Source of the DNA: a virus
DNA length: 29,500 bases
Direction: 5' to 3' (one strand)
Virus record (IMG/VR): IMGVR_UViG_3300035703_000337
Location: 1 to 29,500 of that record
The notes beneath the pieces are model-generated. The model worked only from the letters and a program-made list of their open reading frames with translations. It was not told where the DNA came from and did not search any database. The translations under genes and the position numbers were made by a program. Numbering within the stretch: position 1 is the first letter of the stretch; each line of letters starts with the position of its first letter. Positions 1 through 7,230 of this stretch are shown here, piece after piece.

Positions 1-1
1 T

Positions 2-334
2 CGTGCATTCCAGTTCAAGGTCATCGCAACAACCATCGACCCATCGCAGAACATATTGATCACTGATGTCGGCGTTACAGCCGAGATGCAGCAGCGTGCC
101 GAAGCATCGGAGGTGATCACATCATCGGCATCACTGGCAACCTATTCGTTTGATGTGCCGTTTTACAACGCGCCTAGCGTTGGCGTTACGGTTTACACTA
201 TGGACAGCAACGACGCATTAGAAGTCTCGAATGTAACAAGGACTGGCTTTGATCTAGAGATCATTCATGGCGGCACACCGCAAAGCCATGACTTTACCTA
301 CACCGCCGTCGGATACGGCAAGGAGATCACCTAA
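2..334 (+). CDS. Tail-tip / host-specificity protein, C-terminal end (partial)
   Basis: The reading frame is open from the first bases of the window, so this is the C-terminal 110 residues of a longer protein whose start lies outside. The visible part is rich in Val, Thr and Ser and is predicted to be beta-stranded. It contains a motif like VGVTAEMQQRAE and ends in AVGYGKEIT. This style is typical of the C-terminal receptor-proximal region of J-like phage tail-tip proteins. Its stop codon overlaps the ATG of the next tail gene (TAATGG), so the two are probably translated together. The family assignment is from recognition only. That it is a virion tail protein is fairly safe given the tail-fibre genes that follow; the exact role is not. 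Confidence 0.65.
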   Translation, partial: RAFQFKVIATTIDPSQNILITDVGVTAEMQQRAEASEVITSSASLATYSFDVPFYNAPSVGVTVYTMDSNDALEVSNVTRTGFDLEIIHGGTPQSHDFTYTAVGYGKEIT

Positions 335-1050
335 TGGCGCAACACGACTACAACATTGCCAACCTAGCTGGTGCAGCATTTCGCGCTGACCTTAATGATG
401 CGCTGTCGGCCATTGCGACCAATAACAGCGGAACCACGGCACCCTCGACGACGTTCGCTTACCAGTGGCACGTTGACACCGATGCGCCGGCAACGCTGTA
501 CATCCGCAACGGTGCCAACAGCGCTTACATCGAGGTCGGTGATGTAACGCTCGATAACCTTGGACTCAAGAAGACCAGGCGCGCTACCGCTCAGGCATCC
601 ACGTCTGGCACGGCGATCACATTTGGCAGCATCCCGAGCTGGGCTAATCAGATCACCATGATGCTGAATGGCGTCAGTGGCTCTGGTACCAGCGAGCTAC
701 TGGTCCAGCTTGGCACCGCCAGTGGTTTTACTACGAGTGGCTATAATTCCAATGCTGATAGCTGCACTGCAACGGCTAGCGAGAATAGTACGGCTGGATT
801 CCTTCTTGAGAATACTAACAATGCGTCTTATCTGCATTCCGGTCTTGTTGAGATGATGAGAATCGATGGCAATGCCTGGGTTTATACGTCAGCGTTAAAG
901 CGATCTTATTCTGGCGGCACAACTGTAATCAATTCCTATGGCGCTGGCGATGGCACGCTTGCTTCAGTCCTGACACAAGTGCGTTTGACCACGGTCGGAG
1001 GAACAGATACCTTCGACGCTGGTACGGTTAACATAGTGTACGAGTCCTGA
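334..1050 (+). CDS. Tail fibre-like structural protein
   Basis: This 238-residue protein starts at an ATG overlapping the stop of the tail-tip gene. The N-terminus (MAQHDYNIANLAGAAFRADL, followed by a segment ending in TFAYQWHVDT) is a pattern I recognise from phage tail-fibre or tail-appendage proteins, where it usually serves as a virion attachment module. The remainder (about residues 90-238) is Gly/Ser/Thr-rich and beta-stranded, with no catalytic motif visible. It probably extends from the tail tip and contributes to host recognition. The next gene starts 6 bp downstream, so the two fibre genes form one unit. The specific fold and receptor are unknown. Confidence 0.7.
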   Translation: MAQHDYNIANLAGAAFRADLNDALSAIATNNSGTTAPSTTFAYQWHVDTDAPATLYIRNGANSAYIEVGDVTLDNLGLKKTRRATAQASTSGTAITFGSIPSWANQITMMLNGVSGSGTSELLVQLGTASGFTTSGYNSNADSCTATASENSTAGFLLENTNNASYLHSGLVEMMRIDGNAWVYTSALKRSYSGGTTVINSYGAGDGTLASVLTQVRLTTVGGTDTFDAGTVNIVYES

Positions 1051-1056
1051 TAGCAC

Positions 1057-2154
1057 ATGGCCGACCGTAAGATCTCTGACCTGACAGCGCTTACGGCGCC
1101 TGCTGCAGGCGACTACCTGCCGATCGTTGACATCAGCGAGGCATCAGCCGCCAACAAGAACAAGCGCATCACAATCGAGGAACTGCTCCGCGGCGCACCC
1201 GATGGCACCGCGGCAGCGCCCAGCATCGGCTTCGAGAGCGACCCCAACACCGGCATCTACAGCCCTGGCGCGGATCAGCTTGCGATCAGCACCGGCGGCA
1301 CCGAACGCGCCCGCATCGACAGCTCCGGCCGCCTGTTAGTGGGGACGTCTAGTGCGCAGGGGGATTTCACGCTTCAGCTTCAAGGTGACGCTGCCGGCGC
1401 TACTGCTGCGGGCAGTATTTACCTGCGTCGCGGCCTCAATACAGCAGCTATTGGCGGCAACGTTGGTGCTGATCTTGGGTCGATTGATTTCGGTGCAAAT
1501 GATGGCACGATTGCTGGTCGTATTGAATGCCTTTCTGACGCAACTTGGAGCAGCACGAGTGATACCCCAGGTCGTTTAGTGTTCTCCACTACGGCCGATG
1601 GGGCGTCTTCTCCGACGGAGAGGATGAGGATTGGTAGCAGTGGCGAAGTAATTATTGATGACAGTGGCAACTTGCAAACAGACGCGGTTTACGTTCGCCC
1701 GACCGGAGGAATTATTGGCACGGATAGATTGATTTCTGCAGCTTCTGCTGGCAGCACTACTGCTACGGTTTACATTGGAAATGCTGCGATTCAAGTCAGT
1801 TCAGATGCTCGCATTAAAAAAGAAATAGAAGATACAACTCTGGACGCCTTAACGGCAATCAGTCAAGTAAAAGTTAAAGATTTCCTGTGGGACGATCCTA
1901 CTGATGCCAGCTACAACAACCGCAATGCTCGTGGCAAGTGGACTGGCTTGATCGCGCAAGAGCTAGTGGAAATTTTGCCGTTTGTTGTCAACGCTCCGCG
2001 CAAAGAAGAGGATGGATCGGTTGACTACGAAAGCGAGGCCCTTTGGACGCTAGATCAATCTCAACTTTGCCCTGTGCTGATCAAGGCGATTCAACAGCAG
2101 CAAGAAATCATTGCCGGACTGGAAGCCCGCTTGTCAGCCCTTGAGGCCGCGTAG
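1057..2154 (+). CDS. Tail fibre with C-terminal S74 intramolecular chaperone
   Basis: This 365-residue protein has an N-terminal attachment-like segment (residues 1-60) and a central fibre region with motifs such as SDPNTGIYSPGADQLAISTGG. From about residue 247 it has a Peptidase_S74 intramolecular chaperone auto-processing domain. The hallmark SDARIKK is at residues 249-255: Ser249 and Lys254 have the same five-residue spacing as the Ser-Lys dyad described for endosialidase chaperones. GLIAQELVEILP follows, and a coiled coil forms the end (QQQQEIIAGLEARLSALEAA). In the family the domain trimerises, folds the fibre and then cleaves itself off before the Ser, which would leave a mature fibre of about 248 residues. 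Bases 1590-1900 look more AT-rich than the surroundings, compatible with exchange of receptor-binding sequence. Confidence 0.85.
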   Translation: MADRKISDLTALTAPAAGDYLPIVDISEASAANKNKRITIEELLRGAPDGTAAAPSIGFESDPNTGIYSPGADQLAISTGGTERARIDSSGRLLVGTSSAQGDFTLQLQGDAAGATAAGSIYLRRGLNTAAIGGNVGADLGSIDFGANDGTIAGRIECLSDATWSSTSDTPGRLVFSTTADGASSPTERMRIGSSGEVIIDDSGNLQTDAVYVRPTGGIIGTDRLISAASAGSTTATVYIGNAAIQVSSDARIKKEIEDTTLDALTAISQVKVKDFLWDDPTDASYNNRNARGKWTGLIAQELVEILPFVVNAPRKEEDGSVDYESEALWTLDQSQLCPVLIKAIQQQQEIIAGLEARLSALEAA

Positions 2155-2203
2155 TCCTACTCTCTACTGATCCGTACTAAACTTACACAGTCACCCACTA
2201 ACC

Positions 2204-2509
2204 ATGTCCACCACCGTTTTCACCTGGCACATCGCCCAACTGGAGCGCGAGACCGCTGACGGTTACGTTTTCGTGGCCCACTACACCGTCGATGCCAACG
2301 ACGGCACCTATAACGCTGGCGCCTACGGCTCGATCGGCTTCGAGCGTCCCGAGGAAGATCTGATTCCCTTTGCTGATCTCACCGAAGAGATCGTCATCGG
2401 CTGGGTCAAGGAACGGTTGGACGTTGAGCAAATCGAGGCAGCACTGCAAAGCCAACTCGACGAGCAGCGCCATCCCAGCAAGGCCAGTGGGCTGCCCTGG
2501 GCTGCTTAG
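2204..2509 (+). CDS. DUF7936-like small phage protein
   Basis: A 101-residue soluble protein. The N-terminal half alternates hydrophobic and polar residues (TVFTWHIAQLER, YVFVAHYTVDANDGTY, GAYGSIGFE) and is probably a beta sandwich. The C-terminal half is helical (DLTEEIVIGWVKERL) and ends PWAA. I recognise this architecture as a small protein that commonly sits between tail-fibre and lysis genes of phages (DUF7936-like); its function is not established. The 49-bp gap before it holds a TAAACT box at 2178-2183 that resembles a -10 element. Its TAG stop is part of a TTAGACTAGTGG sequence that recurs after the endolysin gene. Confidence 0.6.
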   Translation: MSTTVFTWHIAQLERETADGYVFVAHYTVDANDGTYNAGAYGSIGFERPEEDLIPFADLTEEIVIGWVKERLDVEQIEAALQSQLDEQRHPSKASGLPWAA

Positions 2510-2518
2510 ACTAGTGGC

Positions 2519-2767
2519 ATGATCGAGCTGATCGCTGCTGTTGCGGGTGCATCCATCAGCGTGGCGGCTATGGGCGCCATGGGGTTCAGCCGTCGCAACG
2601 ATGAAGCCCGTGAGGCAGTGATCAGGCTCACCGCTGCAGTGGAGCACATCGCCACGCAGCTTGAGGTCATGCACACCGACATCCGCACCGACCGCCAGGA
2701 GACATTCAAGCGGCTCAATGGCGTCGAGCAGCGTGTCGCTACGCTTGAGGCACGACCACACCGCTAA
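2519..2767 (+). CDS. Small membrane protein with coiled coil, holin/lysis candidate
   Basis: An 82-residue protein with one N-terminal hydrophobic segment (about residues 2-22, MIELIAAVAGASISVAAMGA). A charged helical region follows, with heptad-like spacing (about 30-78, IRLTAAVEHIATQLEVMHTD and RLNGVEQRVATLEA). Its position immediately upstream of a second tiny membrane protein and the endolysin suggests a role in lysis: a holin, an XhlA-like accessory or a spanin-like component. The topology resembles XhlA in reverse. No family was recognised with certainty. It starts with ATG 9 bp after the previous stop. Confidence 0.6.
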   Translation: MIELIAAVAGASISVAAMGAMGFSRRNDEAREAVIRLTAAVEHIATQLEVMHTDIRTDRQETFKRLNGVEQRVATLEARPHR

Positions 2768-2769
2768 CT

Positions 2770-2910
2770 ATGGACGCCCAGACTGTTGCCGTTGTCGCCA
2801 TTGTCCTTGCTGCTGGCAGTGAGATCATCGCGCTGACACCACTCAAGTCCAATAGCTGGATCCAGCTCCTGCTGCAAGCACTCAAGCTGATGTTCCCCAA
2901 GCGTGGCTAA
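2770..2910 (+). CDS. Putative holin-like protein (46 aa)
   Basis: This ORF is too short for most ORF cut-offs: ATG at 2770, TAA at 2908-2910, 46 residues. It has a hydrophobic stretch at about 5-23 (TVAVVAIVLAAGSEIIALT), then PLKSNSWIQLLLQALKLMF and a basic C-terminus PKRG. It lies 2 bp after the previous gene and overlaps the endolysin start by 8 bp. Small proteins of this form directly before endolysin genes are usually holins or membrane helpers that let the muramidase reach the cell wall. The coding call rests on the tight packing with both neighbours and the plausible membrane protein; the holin role is inferred from context. Confidence 0.6.
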   Translation: MDAQTVAVVAIVLAAGSEIIALTPLKSNSWIQLLLQALKLMFPKRG

Positions 2911-3964
2911 AGCACCGATCAAACCCAGCGACCTGTTCCGGTACTGGAAGGCGCTGCCGCATCAGCAGGCGGCGATCGTTGAATTGGAAGCTGAACTGTT
3001 AAAGGTTGCGCCTGATTTGTTTAATAGGGATCAGCCATGGTTCCAGACATGGAGCCAATGCGGCAAAGTGCACAGTTATGACGCAGCCGTCAAGCTGATC
3101 AAAGAGTTCGAGGGCTGTCACCTGTCGGCCTACCCCGATCCGCTCAGTGGCGGCGAGCCATGGACCATCGGCTACGGCACCACCAAATACAGCGACGGCC
3201 GCAAGGTGCAGCGCGGCGACAAGATCACCGTCATTGACGCCAACAGGCTGCTGGGCCTTGAGATCGAGCGCGTCGCCGAGAAGCTGCGGGCGACCGTGCC
3301 GTTCTGGAATGCCATGTCCGGCGACAAGCAGTCTGCGCTGATCAGCTTCGCCTACAACCTGGGCAGCGGCTTCTACGGCACCACCGGATTCGAGACGATC
3401 AGCAAGTGCCTAAAGGACAAGGACTGGGCAGCGGTGCCTGATGCGTTGCTGCTGTACCGCAACCCTGGCACCAACGTTGAGGCCGGCCTGCTGCGCCGCA
3501 GGCAGGCTGAGGGTCGGTTATGGGGCGTCGAGCAGCAAACCGCCAAGTTGACACCGAGCAGCCCGTTTACGGCACGAATCACACCACACATTACCCTGGG
3601 CGAGTTTGCACTCGGGCGGGATGCGCGGCGCTTCGACCACCAGTACCAAGTCGACACCGCAGCCGAGCTGGCGGCGTTCCTCGAGCGGGTGCGCGGCGCG
3701 TTCGGCGGCAAGCCAGTGGTGATCACCAGCGGCTACAGGCCAGCAGCGATCAACCGCTCAGTTGGCGGTGCCAGCAGCAGTGAGCACCTATACGACGCGC
3801 CAAGCGTCGGTGCAGTGGACTTCTACATCCAAGGCGCCGACATCAACGCAGTCCAGGCATGGTGCGACAAGAACTGGCCCTACAGCATTGGATACGGCGC
3901 ACCTAAAGGGTTCGTGCACCTTGGCGTCCGCAAAGGCCGGCCTCGCGTGCGCTGGGACTATTAG
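2903..3964 (+). CDS. Two-domain endolysin: GH24 muramidase + M15 peptidase
   Basis: A 353-residue protein starting at a GTG inside the end of the upstream small membrane-protein gene. Residues 58-210 form a T4-lysozyme-type (GH24) muramidase. Glu70 in FEG, Asp79 in YPDP and Thr88 in WTIGYGTT match the E-D-T catalytic triad order; Glu and Asp are nine residues apart, as in T4 lysozyme. Residues about 225-353 resemble a peptidase M15 / D-Ala-D-Ala carboxypeptidase domain: VVITSGYRP at 272-280, then SSEH (His295), GAVDFY (Asp306) and KGFVHLG (His339), the expected zinc ligands. The enzyme would cut both the glycan backbone and the peptide stem of peptidoglycan. No signal peptide is visible, so export depends on a holin. 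It is longer than single-domain GH24 endolysins because of the fused peptidase. Confidence 0.9.
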   Translation: MAKAPIKPSDLFRYWKALPHQQAAIVELEAELLKVAPDLFNRDQPWFQTWSQCGKVHSYDAAVKLIKEFEGCHLSAYPDPLSGGEPWTIGYGTTKYSDGRKVQRGDKITVIDANRLLGLEIERVAEKLRATVPFWNAMSGDKQSALISFAYNLGSGFYGTTGFETISKCLKDKDWAAVPDALLLYRNPGTNVEAGLLRRRQAEGRLWGVEQQTAKLTPSSPFTARITPHITLGEFALGRDARRFDHQYQVDTAAELAAFLERVRGAFGGKPVVITSGYRPAAINRSVGGASSSEHLYDAPSVGAVDFYIQGADINAVQAWCDKNWPYSIGYGAPKGFVHLGVRKGRPRVRWDY

Positions 3965-3992
3965 ACTACTGGTGTAAGCCGCTACACACGGC

Positions 3993-4847
3993 ATGGCGAT
4001 CAGCGCAAAACGGCTATCGCCAGAATTGATAGAGATACGGATACCGTACAGCAGTCACAAAGAAGAATCAACATTCCTGCTCGCGTCAGATATACACCTT
4101 GACAATCCAAAATGCAACCGCAAACTGCTACTGCAGCACTTAGCTGAATGCCGCGATGCCAACGGTCATGCGTTGTTTTTTGGTGATGTGCTGTGCCTGA
4201 TGCAAGGCAAAAAAGACCGCCGCGGCAGTAAAGGTGACATCAGGCCAGAGCATCTAGGCGGCAACTACTTTGACCTGGTATTTCGTGAATCAGCAGATCT
4301 GCTAAAGCCATACGGCGACATGATCTTGATGATGGGTGATGGCAACCACGAGACTGCCGTGCTCAACAATCAAGAGGTTGATCCGCTTGAGAATGTAGTC
4401 CGACTCATGCGCAACGATGGCGCTGTCACTGAACACATGGGTTACCAGGGGTTTGTGCGGTTTGTGTTCTATCGCGGCGAGAATGAAGCCGTCAGACGGT
4501 GCACGTTGTTCTTTCATCACGGCGCATGGGGTGGCATCATCACCAAAGGCACCATGGGTGGAGGCCGGTATGCAAGCATCGCACCGGATGCGGATGTGAT
4601 TGTCAATGGCCACAACCATGAGCGCAGCATTGTCGCGCATCCGTGCTACAGGATTGCTGACAACGGCAAGGCATGGATTGAGCAGCGCTGGCACCTACAA
4701 ACCGGCACCTACAAGCAAGAGTTTGGCGGCACTGGCGGCTGGGCCATTGAGCGCATCGTGATGCCTAAGTCACTGGGTGGGATCTGGCTTACGCTGAAGC
4801 CACGCAAACGCGGTGGCGTTGACATCACCTGCCGGCCAACCGTATGA
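3993..4847 (+). CDS. Calcineurin-like metallophosphoesterase
   Basis: A 284-residue protein with the full metallophosphoesterase motif series in order: ASDIHLD (Asp33, His35), FFGDVL (Gly64-Asp65), GDGNHE (Asn118-His119-Glu120), FHHGAW (His175/176) and GHNHE (Gly206-His207-Asn208-His209). These residues bind a di-metal centre. The family includes protein phosphatases, nucleotidases and DNA exonucleases of the SbcD/Mre11 type; nothing in the sequence decides the substrate. Phages often carry such an enzyme for nucleic-acid processing. It follows the endolysin after 28 bp, a gap containing a TAGACT box at 3962-3967, and its end overlaps the next gene by 4 bp (ATGA), so these genes are probably cotranscribed. 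Confidence 0.85.
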   Translation: MAISAKRLSPELIEIRIPYSSHKEESTFLLASDIHLDNPKCNRKLLLQHLAECRDANGHALFFGDVLCLMQGKKDRRGSKGDIRPEHLGGNYFDLVFRESADLLKPYGDMILMMGDGNHETAVLNNQEVDPLENVVRLMRNDGAVTEHMGYQGFVRFVFYRGENEAVRRCTLFFHHGAWGGIITKGTMGGGRYASIAPDADVIVNGHNHERSIVAHPCYRIADNGKAWIEQRWHLQTGTYKQEFGGTGGWAIERIVMPKSLGGIWLTLKPRKRGGVDITCRPTV

Positions 4848-5026
4848 AGCAGTACGTCCTAGAGATCGAGTACACCATCGTCGTTGAGAGTGATAACGAT
4901 GATCCGGGAGAGGTATCGGACGACTTTGCAGCGCGGCTCACTGAGTTAGCGCCGTCCAACGATCACATCCTGGGGTTAAGTCTTCAGGTGCTACCAATCC
5001 CCGAATTGCGTGGATCACTCGATTGA
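4844..5026 (+). CDS. Small hypothetical protein (60 aa)
   Basis: The ATG overlaps the phosphoesterase stop in an ATGA and the end overlaps the HNH gene by 17 bp. The protein is acidic with a beta-like N-terminus (MKQYVLEIEYTIVVESDNDD) followed by a helix (VSDDFAARLTELA). No family is recognised. The overlap on both sides is the main evidence that it is translated. Confidence 0.5.
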   Translation: MKQYVLEIEYTIVVESDNDDPGEVSDDFAARLTELAPSNDHILGLSLQVLPIPELRGSLD

Positions 5027-5330
5027 TGGCTCTAACCTCGTTTCCAAGCGCAGTGCAAAGCATCAATTCAGGCAGCAGATCTTTGAAGCATGGGGTCATC
5101 AGTGTGCATACTGCAGCGCGCTAGCCGACACGCTGGACCACGTCAAGCCACGCCATAAAGGCGGCGCTACAGTTACAACCAATCTGGTGCCAGCGTGCCG
5201 CAATTGCAATCGCAGGAAAGGCAGTGAGGAATGGCGCGAGTGGTTCAGCCGTCAGGACTCATGGACTGTTGATCGCGTATTAAAGATTCAGGATTGGTTG
5301 ATTGATTCAACATCTGATGATAGAAAATAA
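5010..5330 (+). CDS. HNH endonuclease
   Basis: A 106-residue protein using a GTG start. It has a compact HNH nuclease module: zinc-binding CAYC (Cys32, Cys35), the metal-binding pair Asp43-His44 in TLDHVKPRH, and NLVPACRNCNRRKGS (Cys63, Cys66, Asn67). The rest is basic and helical. In phages such enzymes act either in packaging, as partners of the terminase, or as free-standing homing nucleases. Here it is the last gene of the plus-strand lysis segment and is not next to the terminase, so the role is open. It is followed by a 59-bp convergent gap with a small hairpin and then the 3' end of the sigma factor gene on the other strand. Confidence 0.85.
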   Translation: MDHSIDGSNLVSKRSAKHQFRQQIFEAWGHQCAYCSALADTLDHVKPRHKGGATVTTNLVPACRNCNRRKGSEEWREWFSRQDSWTVDRVLKIQDWLIDSTSDDRK

Positions 5331-5355
5331 GCGCTTGCCAGTCTTGCGCATGATC

Positions 5356-5369
5356 ACGGCACATGCCGT
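5356..5369. terminator. Small hairpin between convergent genes
   Basis: ACGGC-ACAT-GCCGT forms a five-base-pair stem with a four-base loop in the 59-bp gap between the HNH gene (plus) and the sigma factor gene (minus). The place is right for a shared terminator, but there is no clear U-tract on either side, so this is a weak call. Confidence 0.3.
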
Positions 5370-5389
5370 TAATGCAGACGCGCCACATT

Positions 5390-6286
5390 TCACCGTGACG
5401 CTTGATCGTTGGTTCCAAGGGGCGTGTCCGTCAGGGGGTTGCTCATCAGCATACGGATGCGGCCGACGCCGCGCTTATAGATGTCGTAAAGGGCAGCCTT
5501 AGAGATGCCATACTCGCGCTCAAGTTGCGCCCATGTGACGGCTGGATAACATGACCGCGCTTCAATAACTGCTTTGGTTCTATCGTCTAGGTACTGGTCA
5601 ACGTAACGCAGCATGATTTGCACATCTTGGCTGATGTCATTGTCAACTACATTGGGATCAGCAATGGTGTCAACAATGCTGTGGCCTTCTGAGTTGTTGA
5701 CCTGTTGGTCGATGCTGGTAACGGTATAGGTCTGCCGGAGCAGATTGGATAACTCGCCAGGGTCCATGTCGATCTCTTCTGCCACTCTGGTAATGCTCGG
5801 TTGGTAACCGAGTTGATGGCTCAGATCTTGGATCGTGCGGTTGATCTTGTACATCGTCTCGTGTACACCGATCGGCAGCCGGATAATGGCATCGCTGCTG
5901 ATCAGTGCACGCGTGATGCCTTGGCGGATCCACCAGTAGGCGTAGGTCGAGAACTTGTAGCCGCGGCTTGGGTCAAACAGCTCAACAGCACGAGCTAGGC
6001 CGATGTTGCCCTCCTGGATCAGGTCGAGTAGCTCCATGGTCTTGTTGTTGCGCTTGTCGTACCTGCGGGCGACATGCACGACCAGTTGCAAGTTGCACTG
6101 GATAAACCGCTGGCGGGCGCGTTCACCGCTGCGCTTCTCACGCTGTTCGGCATTGGTCAGCGGGCGATCCAGTGATTGCAGCTCACGCAGTCGTTGCACG
6201 CGTCTGCCGAGTTGTATCTCTTGCTGCGGTGTCAACAGTGGATACTTGGCGATACTGTTGAGATAATCCTTGATGCTGTCAGACAT
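5390..6286 (-). CDS. Phage-encoded sigma-70 family factor
   Basis: A 298-residue factor that would redirect host RNA polymerase. Region 1.2 is at residues 2-31 (DSIKDYLNSIAKYPLLTPQQE). Region 2 is at 61-137 and contains DLIQEGNIGLARAVELFDPS and KFSTYAYWWIRQGITRAL, nearly the canonical cyanobacterial group 1/2 sequence used for core binding and -10 melting, followed by IRLP. Region 3 spans about 138-195 and region 4 about 225-281. The region 4.2 helix-turn-helix (TWAQLEREYGISKAALYDIYKRG) keeps the scaffold, but its recognition helix differs strongly from the usual RERIRQIE pattern, so -35 specificity is probably altered. Group 1 region 1.1 is absent. It is the last gene on the minus strand of the early region, separated from dCTP deaminase by an antisense gene. 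It could turn on the late plus-strand genes; that is inference. Confidence 0.9.
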   Translation of the reverse strand: MSDSIKDYLNSIAKYPLLTPQQEIQLGRRVQRLRELQSLDRPLTNAEQREKRSGERARQRFIQCNLQLVVHVARRYDKRNNKTMELLDLIQEGNIGLARAVELFDPSRGYKFSTYAYWWIRQGITRALISSDAIIRLPIGVHETMYKINRTIQDLSHQLGYQPSITRVAEEIDMDPGELSNLLRQTYTVTSIDQQVNNSEGHSIVDTIADPNVVDNDISQDVQIMLRYVDQYLDDRTKAVIEARSCYPAVTWAQLEREYGISKAALYDIYKRGVGRIRMLMSNPLTDTPLGTNDQASR

Positions 6287-6287
6287 G

Positions 6288-6530
6288 ATGAATCCGTTAG
6301 TTCACACAATGGAAGCACAATTTCACGGCGCAGCCAATGCCCAAATGTTGCGCGAGCTACATGCAGCAAAGGACTACAACGCATTGCTGGAGTATGCGCT
6401 GCTGCTGGCTGAGCAAGAGGCCAGCCAGCGATCACAGATCAAGTGGTTGATTGCTGAAGCGATGCGCTCATGCAGCGTTGAACCATGGCACCTAGCGGCT
6501 GCCGCTGAACTGCTTGGACGCCGCGACTAG
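6288..6530 (+). CDS. Small helical protein on the opposite strand
   Basis: About 80 residues from the ATG at 6288, or 73 from the ATG at 6309. The sequence is alpha-helical (MLRELHAAKDYNALLEYALL, then LAEQEASQRSQIKWLIAEAM), a pattern I recognise from other cyanophage-type small proteins of unknown function. It is divergent from the sigma gene with almost no gap: the 6288 start is 1 bp from the sigma ATG, so 6309 may be the real start. Its 3' end overlaps the dCTP deaminase gene tail-to-tail by 39 bp. It is a single plus-strand gene inside a minus-strand operon, so antisense effects on the operon are possible. No function can be assigned. Confidence 0.6.
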   Translation: MNPLVHTMEAQFHGAANAQMLRELHAAKDYNALLEYALLLAEQEASQRSQIKWLIAEAMRSCSVEPWHLAAAAELLGRRD

Positions 6531-7019
6531 CTTGTCGTTGTTGTAGCTACCAGTCAGCGCGTAGCTCAGCGCCGGGCGTTGGCTCATGCGGAAGAATACC
6601 ATTTGCCCGATCTTCAGCCCTGGGTAGATCGGCAGCGGCTGCAACTGCCGGGCGTTCTTCAACTCCAGCGTTAGCGCGCTGCCATGCCAGCCTGGATCGG
6701 CATAGCCGGCGTGCAGGTTCTCATAGCCCTCGCGTGCACGGCTTGACTTCAGGAAGAACAACCCGGCGACGTCCTCCGGCATGACGAATGTCTCGATGGT
6801 CTGCGCAAGGATGAACTGCCCTGGCACCAACTGGTAAGGATGTTCGGCGGTGTAGTCCTTGATCGACAGAGGAATCATCTGGTGCGACTCCACCGACTCC
6901 AGCATGATCAGGTTGCCAAGCCGCAGGTCCAAGCTGGCAGGGTTGATCAGCTCTTGCTGGTGATGCTGCACCATGCCCTGTTCGATCAGGTCGTGGATCT
7001 CGGTGTCACAAAGGATCAT
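6492..7019 (-). CDS. dcd: dCTP deaminase (Dcd/dUTPase family)
   Basis: A 175-residue protein from the ATG at 7019; a longer in-frame extension upstream does not look like this family. It contains NPASLDLRLG (residues 26-35), KSSRAREG (91-98, phosphate-binding Ser-Arg), NLHAGYADPGWHG (101-113) and TLELKN (117-122), where Glu119 aligns with the catalytic glutamate. These are the signatures of trimeric dCTP deaminases, which convert dCTP to dUTP, or to dUMP in bifunctional members, and so supply thymidylate synthesis. Its start overlaps the end of the zinc-ribbon gene by 14 bp. No thymidylate synthase is visible in the window, so the product would feed the host enzyme or one encoded elsewhere. 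Confidence 0.9.
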   Translation of the reverse strand: MILCDTEIHDLIEQGMVQHHQQELINPASLDLRLGNLIMLESVESHQMIPLSIKDYTAEHPYQLVPGQFILAQTIETFVMPEDVAGLFFLKSSRAREGYENLHAGYADPGWHGSALTLELKNARQLQPLPIYPGLKIGQMVFFRMSQRPALSYALTGSYNNDKLVAASKQFSGSR

Positions 7020-7230
7020 TGTTGCGAATAGCGATGATGTGTTTTTTATTGGACCACTGCAATAGGCAGCGCGGCACCTGTACTTCGGCTGGTTGCTGCG
7101 TGTACCACCGATGATCGCAGGCTCTGCAGTGGCGACGCCTAACGATAGTGCCATCGTCAAGTTGATTGGTCATGACGATATAGGTTTGCCTAGAGGTGCA
7201 GCTAGGGCATTGAACTTGAATCGCGGGCAT
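7006..7230 (-). CDS. NrdR-like zinc-ribbon small protein
   Basis: 74 residues with CPSC at 8-11 and HCRACDHRWYT at about 34-44, joined by VMTNQLDDGTIVRRR. This is the layout of the N-terminal zinc ribbon of NrdR (CPxC, then RRRxxCxxCxxRF), but the NrdR ATP-cone is absent. It is probably a small nucleic-acid-binding protein. It overlaps both the RHH-like gene upstream and dcd downstream. Its adjacency to a nucleotide-metabolism gene is suggestive but proves nothing. Confidence 0.65.
   Translation of the reverse strand: MPAIQVQCPSCTSRQTYIVMTNQLDDGTIVRRRHCRACDHRWYTQQPAEVQVPRCLLQWSNKKHIIAIRNNDPL

Noticed and set aside
2198-2761. 187-residue minus-strand ORF across two plus-strand small genes
   Set aside because: Plus-strand genes fit the operon spacing and have protein-like features; the minus frame has none.
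7020-7160. 47-residue extension of dCTP deaminase
   Set aside because: Family members start at the MILCD-like segment; the extension overlaps the zinc-ribbon gene in another frame and has no similarity to the family.
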